Below are positions 1 through 7,971 of a stretch of DNA of 12,794 bases, piece by piece. Under the pieces are notes generated by a model that ran no database searches, was not told the origin of the DNA, and saw only the letters and a list, made by a program, of their open reading frames with translations. The position numbers and the translations under genes were made by a program. This DNA comes from Thiothrix sp. (lineage in GTDB: Bacteria > Pseudomonadota > Gammaproteobacteria > Thiotrichales > Thiotrichaceae). Location: NCBI GenBank assembly GCA_011375245.1, contig DRMA01000005.1, forward strand, positions 1-12,794, in the 5' to 3' direction. Position 1 is the first letter of the stretch. The number at the start of each line of letters is the position of its first letter.

Positions 1-43
1 AAACATTAATGCCTTTATAACGTCTATACTAGTCAGAAGTAAT

Positions 44-132
44 GCGTATTCCGTAACTCGGTCAACTACCCCCCTCCTTAAAAAGGAGGGCTAAATGAAG
101 AGGGACTTCTGTGCAAATTTCGTTGAATACGC
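44..132. repeat. Nested inverted repeats in the leader of the first gene
   Basis: An 8-bp perfect inverted repeat, CCCTCCTT at 72-79 and AAGGAGGG at 83-90, is separated by only AAA. It is enclosed by a second 8-bp pair, GCGTATTC at 44-51 and GAATACGC at 125-132. The inner hairpin is GC-rich in an AT-rich surround. No T-run follows it on either strand, so it is not a typical intrinsic terminator. Its 3' arm is a near-perfect Shine-Dalgarno for the small ORF starting at 95. Palindromes of the CCTCC/GGAGG kind are also common dispersed intergenic repeats, so it could simply be such a repeat. Confidence 0.6.
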
Positions 133-190
133 TTCATCGCATTGCATGACAGTAATATTATCAATTCAACTACAGGAAGTAGATTTATGA
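95..190 (+). CDS. Possible 31-residue leader peptide coupled to the next gene
   Basis: The ATG at 95 lies 5 nt after AGGAGG (84-89), the strongest ribosome-binding site on this side of the window. The frame runs 31 codons (start MKRDFCANFVEY) to TGA at 188-190. That stop overlaps the ATG of the secreted-protein gene at 187 as ATGA, the classic geometry of translational coupling. The peptide has no recognisable domain. The Shine-Dalgarno forms the 3' arm of the 72-90 hairpin, so access to it may be gated by folding. The codons are seen directly. Expression and any regulatory role are inferred. The alternative is a chance ORF beside a dispersed palindrome. Confidence 0.35.
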   Translation: MKRDFCANFVEYASSHCMTVILSIQLQEVDL

Positions 191-1200
191 ATAACGGAAT
201 TTGGAAGAAAGCATATGTGCTTATTTTTATAACAACATTGTTAGTCAGTATTAGCGGCATTTCTTCTGCAAAAGTAAATGTTGACTATATTATTAATGGT
301 GAAAGATTTAGTAAAAAAATGCGTCTGTCAACCGATATAGCTAAGGTATCAACAGGTATATTCAGAGGAAGTAGAGCATCAACTAACCGTAGAGCATTTC
401 GCGTTGATAACTCTCCTTATGCTGGACGAGGTCTTAGCAAACGCCAGCGTAGGCAGGCATCAAATAAACGTGCTAAAACGCGTGTTCGTTTGTCTGCCAC
501 CAACCTTCCTAGTCACTTGGGTATTGAAAATACAGAAGTTGAGTGGTTAATCACCTCATCCTCAGGGAAAAAGTCACGTAAAGTTCGTGGAAAATTTGCG
601 AATGTACGACTTAGCCCAGGTACATATTCTATAAAGTTACGTATTGGTAGCTATAAGAAAACAACAAAAGTTACGATTCATAAGAGTCGTAACAATGCAC
701 AAAACATTTCAATAGCCACCATGCTAGGTTTGTTAAATGTATCATCAAGTCTTAATGGTGCTAAAAATGCAAAGAGAATTCGTTGGACAGCAAAAAATAG
801 CGCTGGGAAAATTATTGCGAGAGGTAAAGGCTCTAAATTTAGACATCTTGTCCCTGCGGGGAGATATAAGGTTGAGGCACATTATAATGAGCATACGCAT
901 GGAACAAGCGTTATTGTAAGAAAGGGAAAAATTGGCAGTGGCATGGTTAAATTACCAGCAGGTCGAATTAAAATAAGCGCCTACAACAAAACACTGCATG
1001 AACCTATGTTCTCTACGACGCGTTGGGTTATTTACAATAAACAAGGTCACTCTGTTCATCAAAGTAAAAAACATAATTTAAGGTTAACCCTCTTTCCTGG
1101 TCGATATGTTGCTAAGTTAACAGCAAAAGGGAAAACAATTAAGAAACACTTTATTGTATCATCTGGTCGAAATGCGGAGGTACGTGTCGTCGTTAGATGA
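187..1200 (+). CDS. Basic secreted protein with three 80-residue repeats, function unknown
   Basis: I do not recognise this 337-residue protein. The ATG at 187 is preferred over the in-frame ATG at 142 because AGGAAG lies just upstream (about 174-179) and because a textbook signal peptide then starts at residue 1: basic Lys7-Lys8, a hydrophobic core at about 9-25, and probable cleavage after Ala28 (SSA). Residues 29-100 are rich in Arg, Lys and Ser. From about 100 to the C-terminus there are three tandem units of exactly 80 residues: Trp at 120, 200 and 280, Gly at 127, 207 and 287, and a proline-glycine turn (SPG, PAG, FPG) at 143, 223 and 303. The alternating hydrophobic pattern suggests small beta-sandwich domains. 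The whole protein is strongly basic, so binding to an acidic polymer or cell-surface component is possible but unproven. It may be translationally coupled to the 95-190 leader ORF. It converges with srkA. Confidence 0.8.
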   Translation: MNNGIWKKAYVLIFITTLLVSISGISSAKVNVDYIINGERFSKKMRLSTDIAKVSTGIFRGSRASTNRRAFRVDNSPYAGRGLSKRQRRQASNKRAKTRVRLSATNLPSHLGIENTEVEWLITSSSGKKSRKVRGKFANVRLSPGTYSIKLRIGSYKKTTKVTIHKSRNNAQNISIATMLGLLNVSSSLNGAKNAKRIRWTAKNSAGKIIARGKGSKFRHLVPAGRYKVEAHYNEHTHGTSVIVRKGKIGSGMVKLPAGRIKISAYNKTLHEPMFSTTRWVIYNKQGHSVHQSKKHNLRLTLFPGRYVAKLTAKGKTIKKHFIVSSGRNAEVRVVVR

Positions 1201-1210
1201 GATGAATTAT

Positions 1211-1282
1211 GTTGCGTGTGACATCACATCAAGTAGTCAAGTAGTCAAGTAGTCAAGTAGTAATGTGATCGTCCTACGCAAC
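1211..1282. repeat. Four tandem CAAGTAGT octamers inside a two-part inverted repeat
   Basis: Four perfect copies of CAAGTAGT occupy 1230-1261. They sit in the loop of an inverted repeat with two paired blocks: GTTGCGT (1211-1217) with ACGCAAC (1276-1282), and ATCACAT (1223-1229) with ATGTGAT (1263-1269). The unpaired segments between the blocks are 5 and 6 nt. The element fills most of the 99-bp spacer between two convergent genes, where a bidirectional terminator might be expected, but no T-run follows either outer arm. Copy number of the octamer is likely variable. Confidence 0.85.
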
Positions 1283-1299
1283 CTTGTTTATGCGCAATG

Positions 1300-2307
1300 T
1301 CACCATATAAGACTAGGCTCATTTAATGCTGATGCTTGTTCGCGTAATGACAATACATGTCCTTCCCAGTAATTAGTCGTGTTAAACCACGGAAATGCAT
1401 AAGGAAAGGCAGGATCACTCCAGCGTGATGCCAGCCATGCTGCATAATGAATAATGCGTAATGTACGCAATGCTTCAATGAGTTGTAGTTCACGTGGATC
1501 AAACTCGAAAAATTGCTCATAACCAATTAACAAATCACCAAGGCGTTTATTCATGTATTGTCGATCACCTGACAAAAACATCCATAAATCCTGTACAGCG
1601 GGTCCTGTACGCGCATCATCAAAATCAACAATATGAGGGGTATCAACACGATAAAGGATATTACTAGGATGACAATCGCCATGTAAGCGTAACGACTGAA
1701 TATTGTCAATTTGGGCAAATCGCTGCTCAACCTGCTCAATTAAATCAGTGGTTAAGCTCGTATAAGCGGATAATAGATAATCAGGAATAAAGTTATTATC
1801 AAGTAAGTAAGCACGTGGTTTAATTGCAAAACTCTCAATATCTAACGTTGGGCGGTGGACAAAACTTTTGGTAGCTCCAGCAGCGTGAATACGCCCAATA
1901 AAACGCCCTAGTTGTTCAAGTTGTTCAGCATTATCTAACTCTAAGGCCCGCCCGCCTCGATTGGGATAAAGGGCAAAGCGAAAATCGCCTTGGGTATACA
2001 GACTTTTGCCTTGTTGATTGACGATAGGAGCAATGACTGGAATTTCCAAAGCTTCTAGTTCCAAAGTGAAATCATGTTCTTCAATGATTGCCTCATCAGT
2101 CCAGCGTTGTGGACGATAAAACTTTGCTACGATTAACTCATCATCCCCTGCTTTATTTTCAATGCCTACTTGATAAACACGGTTTTCATAACTATTGAGT
2201 GCTAAAAAACGTCCATTACAACGAATACCTTCTGACTCAATAGCATCAAGCATGGTATCAGGGGTGAGCGCTTTAAAATTGGCAAGGGCAGTGCTTTGTT
2301 GTTCCAT
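1300..2307 (-). CDS. srkA: Stress response kinase A (YihE/RdoA family Ser/Thr kinase)
   Basis: This 335-residue protein has the length and layout of SrkA, a cytoplasmic eukaryotic-like Ser/Thr kinase of the APH/choline-kinase fold that counters stress-induced cell death in E. coli. Visible features are the N-terminal family signature around residues 33-46 (GRFLALNSYENRVY), the ATP-anchoring lysine in VAKFYRP (60-66), the Brenner-type catalytic loop HGDCHPSN at 209-216 and the metal-binding VDFDDA at 227-232. The start is supported by length and by GGAA a short way upstream, a weak ribosome-binding site. It lies 46 bp downstream of the amidotransferase stop on the same strand with no terminator visible between them, so read-through from that gene is likely. 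Confidence 0.92.
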   Translation of the reverse strand: MEQQSTALANFKALTPDTMLDAIESEGIRCNGRFLALNSYENRVYQVGIENKAGDDELIVAKFYRPQRWTDEAIIEEHDFTLELEALEIPVIAPIVNQQGKSLYTQGDFRFALYPNRGGRALELDNAEQLEQLGRFIGRIHAAGATKSFVHRPTLDIESFAIKPRAYLLDNNFIPDYLLSAYTSLTTDLIEQVEQRFAQIDNIQSLRLHGDCHPSNILYRVDTPHIVDFDDARTGPAVQDLWMFLSGDRQYMNKRLGDLLIGYEQFFEFDPRELQLIEALRTLRIIHYAAWLASRWSDPAFPYAFPWFNTTNYWEGHVLSLREQASALNEPSLIW

Positions 2308-2353
2308 ACGTTTTTTCCAGAGTGAAGATTGTTATTGTAGTTGTGTGCAAGTG

Positions 2354-4138
2354 TTACAGCTTATTCAATTGTAACCAGTACTCCATTAATGCCATATGCC
2401 ATAACTTGCTACCCTTAATACGCGTTAAGTAAGCTTCTGGTTTCTTTAATAGTTTATTAATATAACTACGTTGATAAATTCCGCGTTCTTTGCATTGTTG
2501 TGAATTTAGAATATCTTGCATAAAATCTAAAAACTCGCCACGTACAAATTTAAGTGCAGGAACAGGAAAATAGCCCTTTGGACGATCAATGACGCTATCA
2601 GGTATCATGTTACGTGCAATTTTCTTTAACACATATTTACCGCCATCACGTAGTTTCATTTCAATGGGCATCGAGGCAGCCAACTCAACTAACTCATGAT
2701 CAAGAAACGGTACACGTGCTTCTAACCCCCATGCCATTGTCATATTATCAACCCGTTTTACGGGGTCATCGACAATGAGCATTGTAGTATCAGCGCGTAA
2801 CACAGCATCAATAAAGTTGTCAGCATGTGGTGTTTCAAGCAGTTCTTTCATATATTCAGCGGTGAAATCGCGCTCAATATAAGCAGGATTCAACATTTGT
2901 GCCATTTCATGATGATCACGATCAAAATAATAGGGGCTAAAGCGTTCTAATGCCGAGCCTTTAGCTTCTTGCATTAAGGAATACCAAAAATAACCACCAA
3001 ACACTTCATCAGCACCTTGTCCTGATTGCACCACTTTGACATGCTTGGACACTTGTTCCGATAAGAGATAAAAACCAATGGCATCTTGTCCAAACATTGG
3101 CTCAGACATATTCATAACGGCTTCAGGTAAACGTTGTAAAGTATGCTCATTGGGAATATGTACTTTGTAATGTCGTGTGGCAAAGCGTTCTACTACTGCA
3201 TCTGAGAATTCATATTCACTCCCTTTTTCTTCAGGCTGATCATCAAAGCCAATAGTAAAAGTACGAATATCTTCAATACCTATTTCATCTAGCAAGCCAA
3301 CCAATAAACTTGAATCTAAGCCGCCCGATAATAAAACCCCCACAGGGACATCAGCAATTTGATTACGACGACGTACTGCTGTTTTTAAATGTTCGTGAAT
3401 TGTCTCTATCCACTCATCTTCACTTAAATCTTTCTCAGGTCGTTTAGCCTCTAACGTCCAGTAACGACTTAATTGATGCTCACCATTGGCTTGAATCAAT
3501 AAGGAGTGGCCTGGTTCAAGTTTACGCACACCTTGTAAAATAGTACGGGGGGCGGGAACAACGGCATGCAAGGTAAAAAGATTATGTAATGCGGCCGCAT
3601 CAATAGCCGTGTTAATAGGAGAATCATTAGTTGCTGTTGCTAAGAGAGCTTGTGTCGTCGATGCAAAACGAAAGCCTTGCGTTGTCCAGCTATAATAAAG
3701 CGGCTTAATACCCATGCGATCACGTGCGAGAAATAGGGTCTTTTTTTGCATATCCCAAATGGCAATGGCAAACATACCAAGGAAATGCTTAACACAGTCT
3801 TCACCCCATTGCGCATAGGCTTTTAAAATAACCTCAGTATCACCTGTGGAAACAAAGGTGTGGCCTTTCGCTTGGAGTTGTTTGCGTAATTCAGGATGAT
3901 TGTAAATCGTACCATTAAAAACCAAAGCTAGACTAGTACTGCGATCAATCATGGGTTGGTGTGATTTTTCGGATAAATCTATAATAGCAAGACGACGATG
4001 ACCAAAAGCCATACTGTGATCAGAAAAAGTACCCGCATGATCAGGGCCACGTTTTTCTAATTGCTCCATCATCTTTTGCACAGACTCTAGTTGAGGCAGA
4101 GAGCCATCAAATCTATATTCACCACAGATTCCACACAT
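2354..4138 (-). CDS. N-acetylglutaminylglutamine-type amidotransferase (AsnB family)
   Basis: This 594-residue class II glutamine amidotransferase has an asparagine-synthetase domain. Cys2 (MCGICGE) is the N-terminal nucleophile. The glutaminase pocket shows RRLAIIDLS (48-56), NGTIYN (75-80) and TGDTE (98-102). The synthetase half has the PP-loop SGGLDSS (271-277). The stretches VQSGQGADEVFGGY (370-383), VDDPVKRVDNMTMAWGLEAR and RPKGYFPVPALK match what I recall of the enzyme that amidates N-acetylglutaminylglutamine, a dipeptide osmoprotectant, better than ordinary AsnB. In known loci the partner is an adjacent GNAT/ATP-grasp synthase (ngg). Neither neighbour here is that gene. Plain asparagine synthetase is the alternative. 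A ribosome-binding site AAGGA lies about 9 nt before the ATG. The start MCG is fixed by the catalytic cysteine. Confidence 0.82.
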   Translation of the reverse strand: MCGICGEYRFDGSLPQLESVQKMMEQLEKRGPDHAGTFSDHSMAFGHRRLAIIDLSEKSHQPMIDRSTSLALVFNGTIYNHPELRKQLQAKGHTFVSTGDTEVILKAYAQWGEDCVKHFLGMFAIAIWDMQKKTLFLARDRMGIKPLYYSWTTQGFRFASTTQALLATATNDSPINTAIDAAALHNLFTLHAVVPAPRTILQGVRKLEPGHSLLIQANGEHQLSRYWTLEAKRPEKDLSEDEWIETIHEHLKTAVRRRNQIADVPVGVLLSGGLDSSLLVGLLDEIGIEDIRTFTIGFDDQPEEKGSEYEFSDAVVERFATRHYKVHIPNEHTLQRLPEAVMNMSEPMFGQDAIGFYLLSEQVSKHVKVVQSGQGADEVFGGYFWYSLMQEAKGSALERFSPYYFDRDHHEMAQMLNPAYIERDFTAEYMKELLETPHADNFIDAVLRADTTMLIVDDPVKRVDNMTMAWGLEARVPFLDHELVELAASMPIEMKLRDGGKYVLKKIARNMIPDSVIDRPKGYFPVPALKFVRGEFLDFMQDILNSQQCKERGIYQRSYINKLLKKPEAYLTRIKGSKLWHMALMEYWLQLNKL

Positions 4139-4223
4139 AAAATAACGTCCTTGATTGTATTTTTGTTGTCTATACTTTTATCATTGCAGTTTACGCCAAT
4201 GTACTCCATGATAGAATCCCTAA
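4139..4223. promoter_or_regulatory. Divergent promoter region, amidotransferase/dnaB
   Basis: These 85 bp separate two divergent genes and must hold both promoters unless transcription enters from elsewhere. Rightward candidates are TATACT at 4171-4176 (no good -35), or TTTACG at 4190-4195 with TAGAAT at 4212-4217 (16-bp spacer). The second would start transcription almost at the dnaB ATG. Leftward, TACAAT on the minus strand (4159-4154) is a plausible -10 with a poor -35. No operator palindrome stands out. No Shine-Dalgarno is evident before dnaB. Confidence 0.35.
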
Positions 4224-6848
4224 ATGTCTGAAACTTTTGAATCATTAAAAATACCGCCACATAGTATTGAAGCAGAGCAATCTGTTATCGGTGGCTTACT
4301 CTTGGATAACAAGGGATGGGATCAGATTGCTGACCAAGTGTGTGAGCAGGATTTTTATCGCCAAGATCATCGCCTCATTTTCCGTTCGATTGTTCATTTA
4401 GCAGAAGAGGCACAACCTTATGATGTGGTGACATTATCAGATTGGTTAAAACAGCGCGGTGAGCTTACCAATGCAGGAGGACTTGCTTATTTAGGTGACT
4501 TAGCAAAAGACACACCTAGCTCAGCGAATATTAAAGCTTATGCCAGAATTGTGCGTGAAAAGTCCATCTTGCGTCAGCTTATTCATGTGGGAACGACTAT
4601 TTCTGAGGCTGCTTTTAATGCAGGAGAGCGTAATAGTAAGGAAATCTTAGATGAAGCTGAGCGTGATGTCTTTGCCATTGCTGAGCAAAATGTTCGTCAA
4701 GAACAGGGATTTCGTTCTGTTAAAAGCTTTGTGAAAGCCGCACTTGCAACCATTGACGAGCTTCGTCAACAAGGTGAGGGGGTGAGTGGTGTTTCAACAG
4801 GCTATACTGAATTAGATGCAATGACCAATGGTCTGCAAAAAGGCGATTTAATTATTGTCGCAGGTCGTCCTTCCATGGGGAAAACCACGCTATCAATGAA
4901 TATTGCCGAATATGCGGCTGCTAATCAAAATATTCCAACGGCTGTTTTTAGCTTAGAAATGCCAGGTGAGCAATTAACCATGCGTTTATTATCCTCACTC
5001 GGGCGTATTGATCAAGGGCGTTTGCGTAGTGGAAAATTAATGTCTGAAGATTGGCCACGCATCTCTACTGCTGTAAAGTTATTGTCCGATATCCCCTTAT
5101 ATATTGATGATTCTGCAGGATTATCCCCCACAGAGGTGCGCGCCCGAGCGCGACGTTTAGTGCGTGAACATGGTGATATTGGTTTAATCGTTTTAGATTA
5201 TTTACAACTTATGCGAGGCAGTGGTCGTTCTGAAAATAGAGCGACGGAGGTATCTTCAATTTCACGTTCCCTCAAATCACTGGCAAAAGAACTTAATTGT
5301 CCTATTATCGTACTATCACAGCTAAACCGCAGCTTAGAGCAACGCCCAAATAAACGACCAATTATGTCGGATTTACGCGAATGTGTAACAGGGGATACCT
5401 TAGTTATGTTAGCTGATGGTCGTCGTGTACCCATTGCCGATTTAGTGGGACAAACTCCTGATGTTCTTTCAGTCACTAGTAGCGGTCAACTGGAAGTTGC
5501 TACAACAGATCTTATTTGGTCAGCGGGTAAAAAAGACATTGTTAAAATTCATTTGGCAAGTGGTCGAACAATACGTTGTTCAAAAAAACATCGCTTACAT
5601 ACCCTCTGGGACTGGAAAGAAGCAAGGGATATTCAACAAGGCGAACGCATTGCGCTTGCTCGTCATTTACCAGAGCCAGTACAAACAAAACCTTGGGCTG
5701 AACATGAAATTATCTTATTAGCTCACTTGGTGGGCGATGGAAGTTATATCAAGCATCAACCCTTGCGTTATACCACAGCAAACGAGGAAAATAGCCAAGC
5801 AGTCACCAAAGCGGCTCAGGCTTTTGGTTGTACGGTTAATCGACATGAAAGTAAAGGCAATTGGCATCAACTGGTTATTAGTGGCAATGGTAATCGCTGG
5901 CATCCCGCAGGTGTGGGAAAATGGTTAAAAGAGTTAGGGATATTTGGACAACGTTCACATGACAAGTGTTTACCCGATGGTATATTCCAGTTACCCAATA
6001 AACAGTTGGCCTTATTCCTGCAACATTTATGGTCAACAGATGGCAGTCTTTATGCAGGGAAAGGCAGCAAGCCACGTATTTATTTTGCAACGGCAAGTGA
6101 AGCATTAATTCGTGATGTCACGGCATTATTATTACGTTTTGGTATTGTGGCTCGAATTAAACATATCACGACAAAAGAAAGCCCACGAGGTTGGTTTACC
6201 ACTGATGTATCAGGTTCAGCACAACAAGCACTTTTTATGCAACATATTGGCGCTTTTGGTCCATGTACTAGACATGCGAATAAATTGTTAAAAATACTAA
6301 AAAATACAGTGAGCAATACTAATGTAGATACATTACCACAAGAGGTTTTTGATTATATTCGTGAACAAATGTGGTTGAAGGGAATTAGTCGTAAAGAAAT
6401 GGCAAATATGCGTGGTACAGCTTATGGTGGTACTCATTTTTGCTTTGCTCCATCACGTAAAACTTTGTTGGGTTACGCTGATATTTTAGAAGATGATCAT
6501 TTACGTCTACTGAGTAATAATGAGTTATTTTGGGATCGGGTCGTTGCTGTTGAGTCTGCGGGAGAAGAAGAAGTCTTCGATTTAACCGTACCCAGCAATG
6601 GATGTTGGTTAGCGGATGGTCTTGTTAGCCACAACTCGGGCGCGATTGAACAAGATGCAGATGTTATTATTTTTATTTATCGCGATGAAGTTTACAACCC
6701 TGAGTCAGAAGAACACAAAGGCATAGCAGAAGTTATCATTGGTAAGCAACGTAATGGCCCTACGGGTACAGTAAAGCTAACTTTTTTGGGTAAATACACC
6801 CGTTTTGAGAATTATACGCCAACAGTGTATGCACCCGAGTTTAATTAA
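4224..6848 (+). CDS. dnaB: Replicative DNA helicase DnaB with in-frame intein
   Basis: This 874-residue precursor should splice to a DnaB of 456 residues, close to the usual ~470. It forms the hexameric ATP-dependent 5'-3' helicase that unwinds DNA at the fork and recruits primase. The N-terminal domain begins with the family signature PPHSIEAEQSVIGG (11-24). Walker A is GRPSMGKT at 214-221 and Walker B is LIVLDYLQLM at 321-330. The core motif SDLRE (382-386) is interrupted by the intein and resumes as SGAIEQDADVIIFIYRDE from residue 805. The start is chosen from alignment with the family N-terminus. No clear ribosome-binding site precedes it. alr follows after 19 bp, the same gene pair as in E. 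coli, and is probably co-transcribed. Confidence 0.97.
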   Translation: MSETFESLKIPPHSIEAEQSVIGGLLLDNKGWDQIADQVCEQDFYRQDHRLIFRSIVHLAEEAQPYDVVTLSDWLKQRGELTNAGGLAYLGDLAKDTPSSANIKAYARIVREKSILRQLIHVGTTISEAAFNAGERNSKEILDEAERDVFAIAEQNVRQEQGFRSVKSFVKAALATIDELRQQGEGVSGVSTGYTELDAMTNGLQKGDLIIVAGRPSMGKTTLSMNIAEYAAANQNIPTAVFSLEMPGEQLTMRLLSSLGRIDQGRLRSGKLMSEDWPRISTAVKLLSDIPLYIDDSAGLSPTEVRARARRLVREHGDIGLIVLDYLQLMRGSGRSENRATEVSSISRSLKSLAKELNCPIIVLSQLNRSLEQRPNKRPIMSDLRECVTGDTLVMLADGRRVPIADLVGQTPDVLSVTSSGQLEVATTDLIWSAGKKDIVKIHLASGRTIRCSKKHRLHTLWDWKEARDIQQGERIALARHLPEPVQTKPWAEHEIILLAHLVGDGSYIKHQPLRYTTANEENSQAVTKAAQAFGCTVNRHESKGNWHQLVISGNGNRWHPAGVGKWLKELGIFGQRSHDKCLPDGIFQLPNKQLALFLQHLWSTDGSLYAGKGSKPRIYFATASEALIRDVTALLLRFGIVARIKHITTKESPRGWFTTDVSGSAQQALFMQHIGAFGPCTRHANKLLKILKNTVSNTNVDTLPQEVFDYIREQMWLKGISRKEMANMRGTAYGGTHFCFAPSRKTLLGYADILEDDHLRLLSNNELFWDRVVAVESAGEEEVFDLTVPSNGCWLADGLVSHNSGAIEQDADVIIFIYRDEVYNPESEEHKGIAEVIIGKQRNGPTGTVKLTFLGKYTRFENYTPTVYAPEFN
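5382..6635 (+). mobile_element. DnaB intein with LAGLIDADG homing endonuclease
   Basis: This is a 418-residue protein-splicing element (precursor residues 387-804). Splicing block A is C387-VTGDTLVMLADG. Block B carries S453-x-x-H456, with Ser in place of the usual Thr. Block F is around VFDLTV (784-789). Block G ends with H803-N804 followed by extein Ser805. Nucleophile Cys1, penultimate His, terminal Asn and +1 Ser are all present, so splicing should work. The insert holds two LAGLIDADG-type motifs with their acidic residues: LLAHLVGDG (D505) and LQHLWSTDG (D606). Endonuclease activity is therefore plausible. A segment at about 703-755 looks like a helix-turn-helix DNA-binding region. Base composition looks like that of the host gene, which suggests long residence or a donor of similar composition. 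Confidence 0.95.
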
Positions 6849-6867
6849 GTAATAACAACTGAAAACC

Positions 6868-7971
6868 ATGTCTTTATCACGTCCTGCGCATATCCGCATT
6901 CATTTGCAAGCCTTACAGCATAATCTGCAACAGGTCAAAAAAGCTGCACCACAGGCAAAAACAATGCCCGCATTAAAAGCCAATGCTTATGGACATGGCT
7001 TGGTTGCAACTGCTAAAACGTTGGCTGATATTGCGGATGGTTTTATGCTGGCATGTTTAGCAGAAGCACTCGCATTGCGTGATGTTCATATTACTCAGCC
7101 CTTAATGGTTATCCAAGGTGCGCAAAGCGATGCAGATTTACAGCTTGCACTAGAGAAAAATATTCGCTTAGTGATTCATGATGAGACACAACTTAAACGC
7201 CTTGCTAATTTTAAACCTGCATCTCAGTCTAAACATAAGCAACGCCTTACTATTACGCTGAAACTAGATACAGGTATGCATCGCTTAGGGCTTGCACCTG
7301 AAAAAATTCAGTTTATTTACCAACAGCTTAAGCGACATCCCGTTATTCATCCTGATATTTGGTTAATGAGTCATTTTGCCTGTGCGGACGAGCCTGATAA
7401 TGCAATGACCAGCGAACAAATAAACTGCTTTGAGCATTATACTGCTGCTCTTAATGCCCCCAAAACGCTTGCCAATTCTGCGGGCATACTTGCTTGGCCT
7501 GCTAGTCATTATGACTGGGTTCGCCCAGGGATTATGCTTTATGGCTCATCACCGATTAATACGATAGATCGTCAAGTGTATGACTTACAAACAACAATGA
7601 CACTTTCAGCACCTTTAATTGCCATTCATACACTAAAAAAAGGCGATGCTGTCGGATATGGTGCAACATGGATTTGTCCCGAAGATACACGAGTGGGGGT
7701 GGTTGCTTGTGGTTATGCAGATGGCTATCCGCGCAGTATCGTTCCAATGACATCCGTTTGGTTTAATGACCGTTTTCATCAAATCGTTGGACGGGTATCA
7801 ATGGATGTCATTATTATTAATCTGGAAGACACCCGTGCGACTATTGGTGAACAGGTCGAGCTGTGGGGACAACATGTTACGATTGATGACCTAGCAACTC
7901 GCGCACAAACGATTAGTTATGAACTGCTCTGCCGTGCAGGTAATAGTTGCCGCTCTGTGATTGAACCTTAA
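6868..7971 (+). CDS. alr: Alanine racemase
   Basis: This 367-residue PLP-dependent racemase interconverts L- and D-alanine in the cytoplasm and supplies D-Ala for peptidoglycan. The PLP lysine is K37 in the signature ALKANAYGHG (35-44). The second catalytic base is Y283 in GYADGYPR (282-289). LDTGMHRLG (133-141), RPGIMLYG (219-226) and VGRVSMD (307-313) are further family blocks. Length is normal. It starts 19 bp after the dnaB stop with no strong ribosome-binding site, and the spacer holds no promoter I can see, so it probably relies on dnaB transcription. The orthologue could be called alr or dadX. The dnaB linkage favours alr. Confidence 0.96.
   Translation: MSLSRPAHIRIHLQALQHNLQQVKKAAPQAKTMPALKANAYGHGLVATAKTLADIADGFMLACLAEALALRDVHITQPLMVIQGAQSDADLQLALEKNIRLVIHDETQLKRLANFKPASQSKHKQRLTITLKLDTGMHRLGLAPEKIQFIYQQLKRHPVIHPDIWLMSHFACADEPDNAMTSEQINCFEHYTAALNAPKTLANSAGILAWPASHYDWVRPGIMLYGSSPINTIDRQVYDLQTTMTLSAPLIAIHTLKKGDAVGYGATWICPEDTRVGVVACGYADGYPRSIVPMTSVWFNDRFHQIVGRVSMDVIIINLEDTRATIGEQVELWGQHVTIDDLATRAQTISYELLCRAGNSCRSVIEP

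Noticed and set aside
72..90. CCCTCCTT/AAGGAGGG hairpin as an intrinsic terminator
   Set aside because: No T-tract follows on either strand.
142..186. Upstream in-frame ATG extending the secreted protein by 15 residues
   Set aside because: It would bury the signal peptide behind a polar extension. The ATG at 187 has AGGAAG at the right distance.
5382..6635. Insertion in dnaB as an intron or assembly artefact
   Set aside because: The reading frame is continuous and carries complete intein splicing motifs at both ends.
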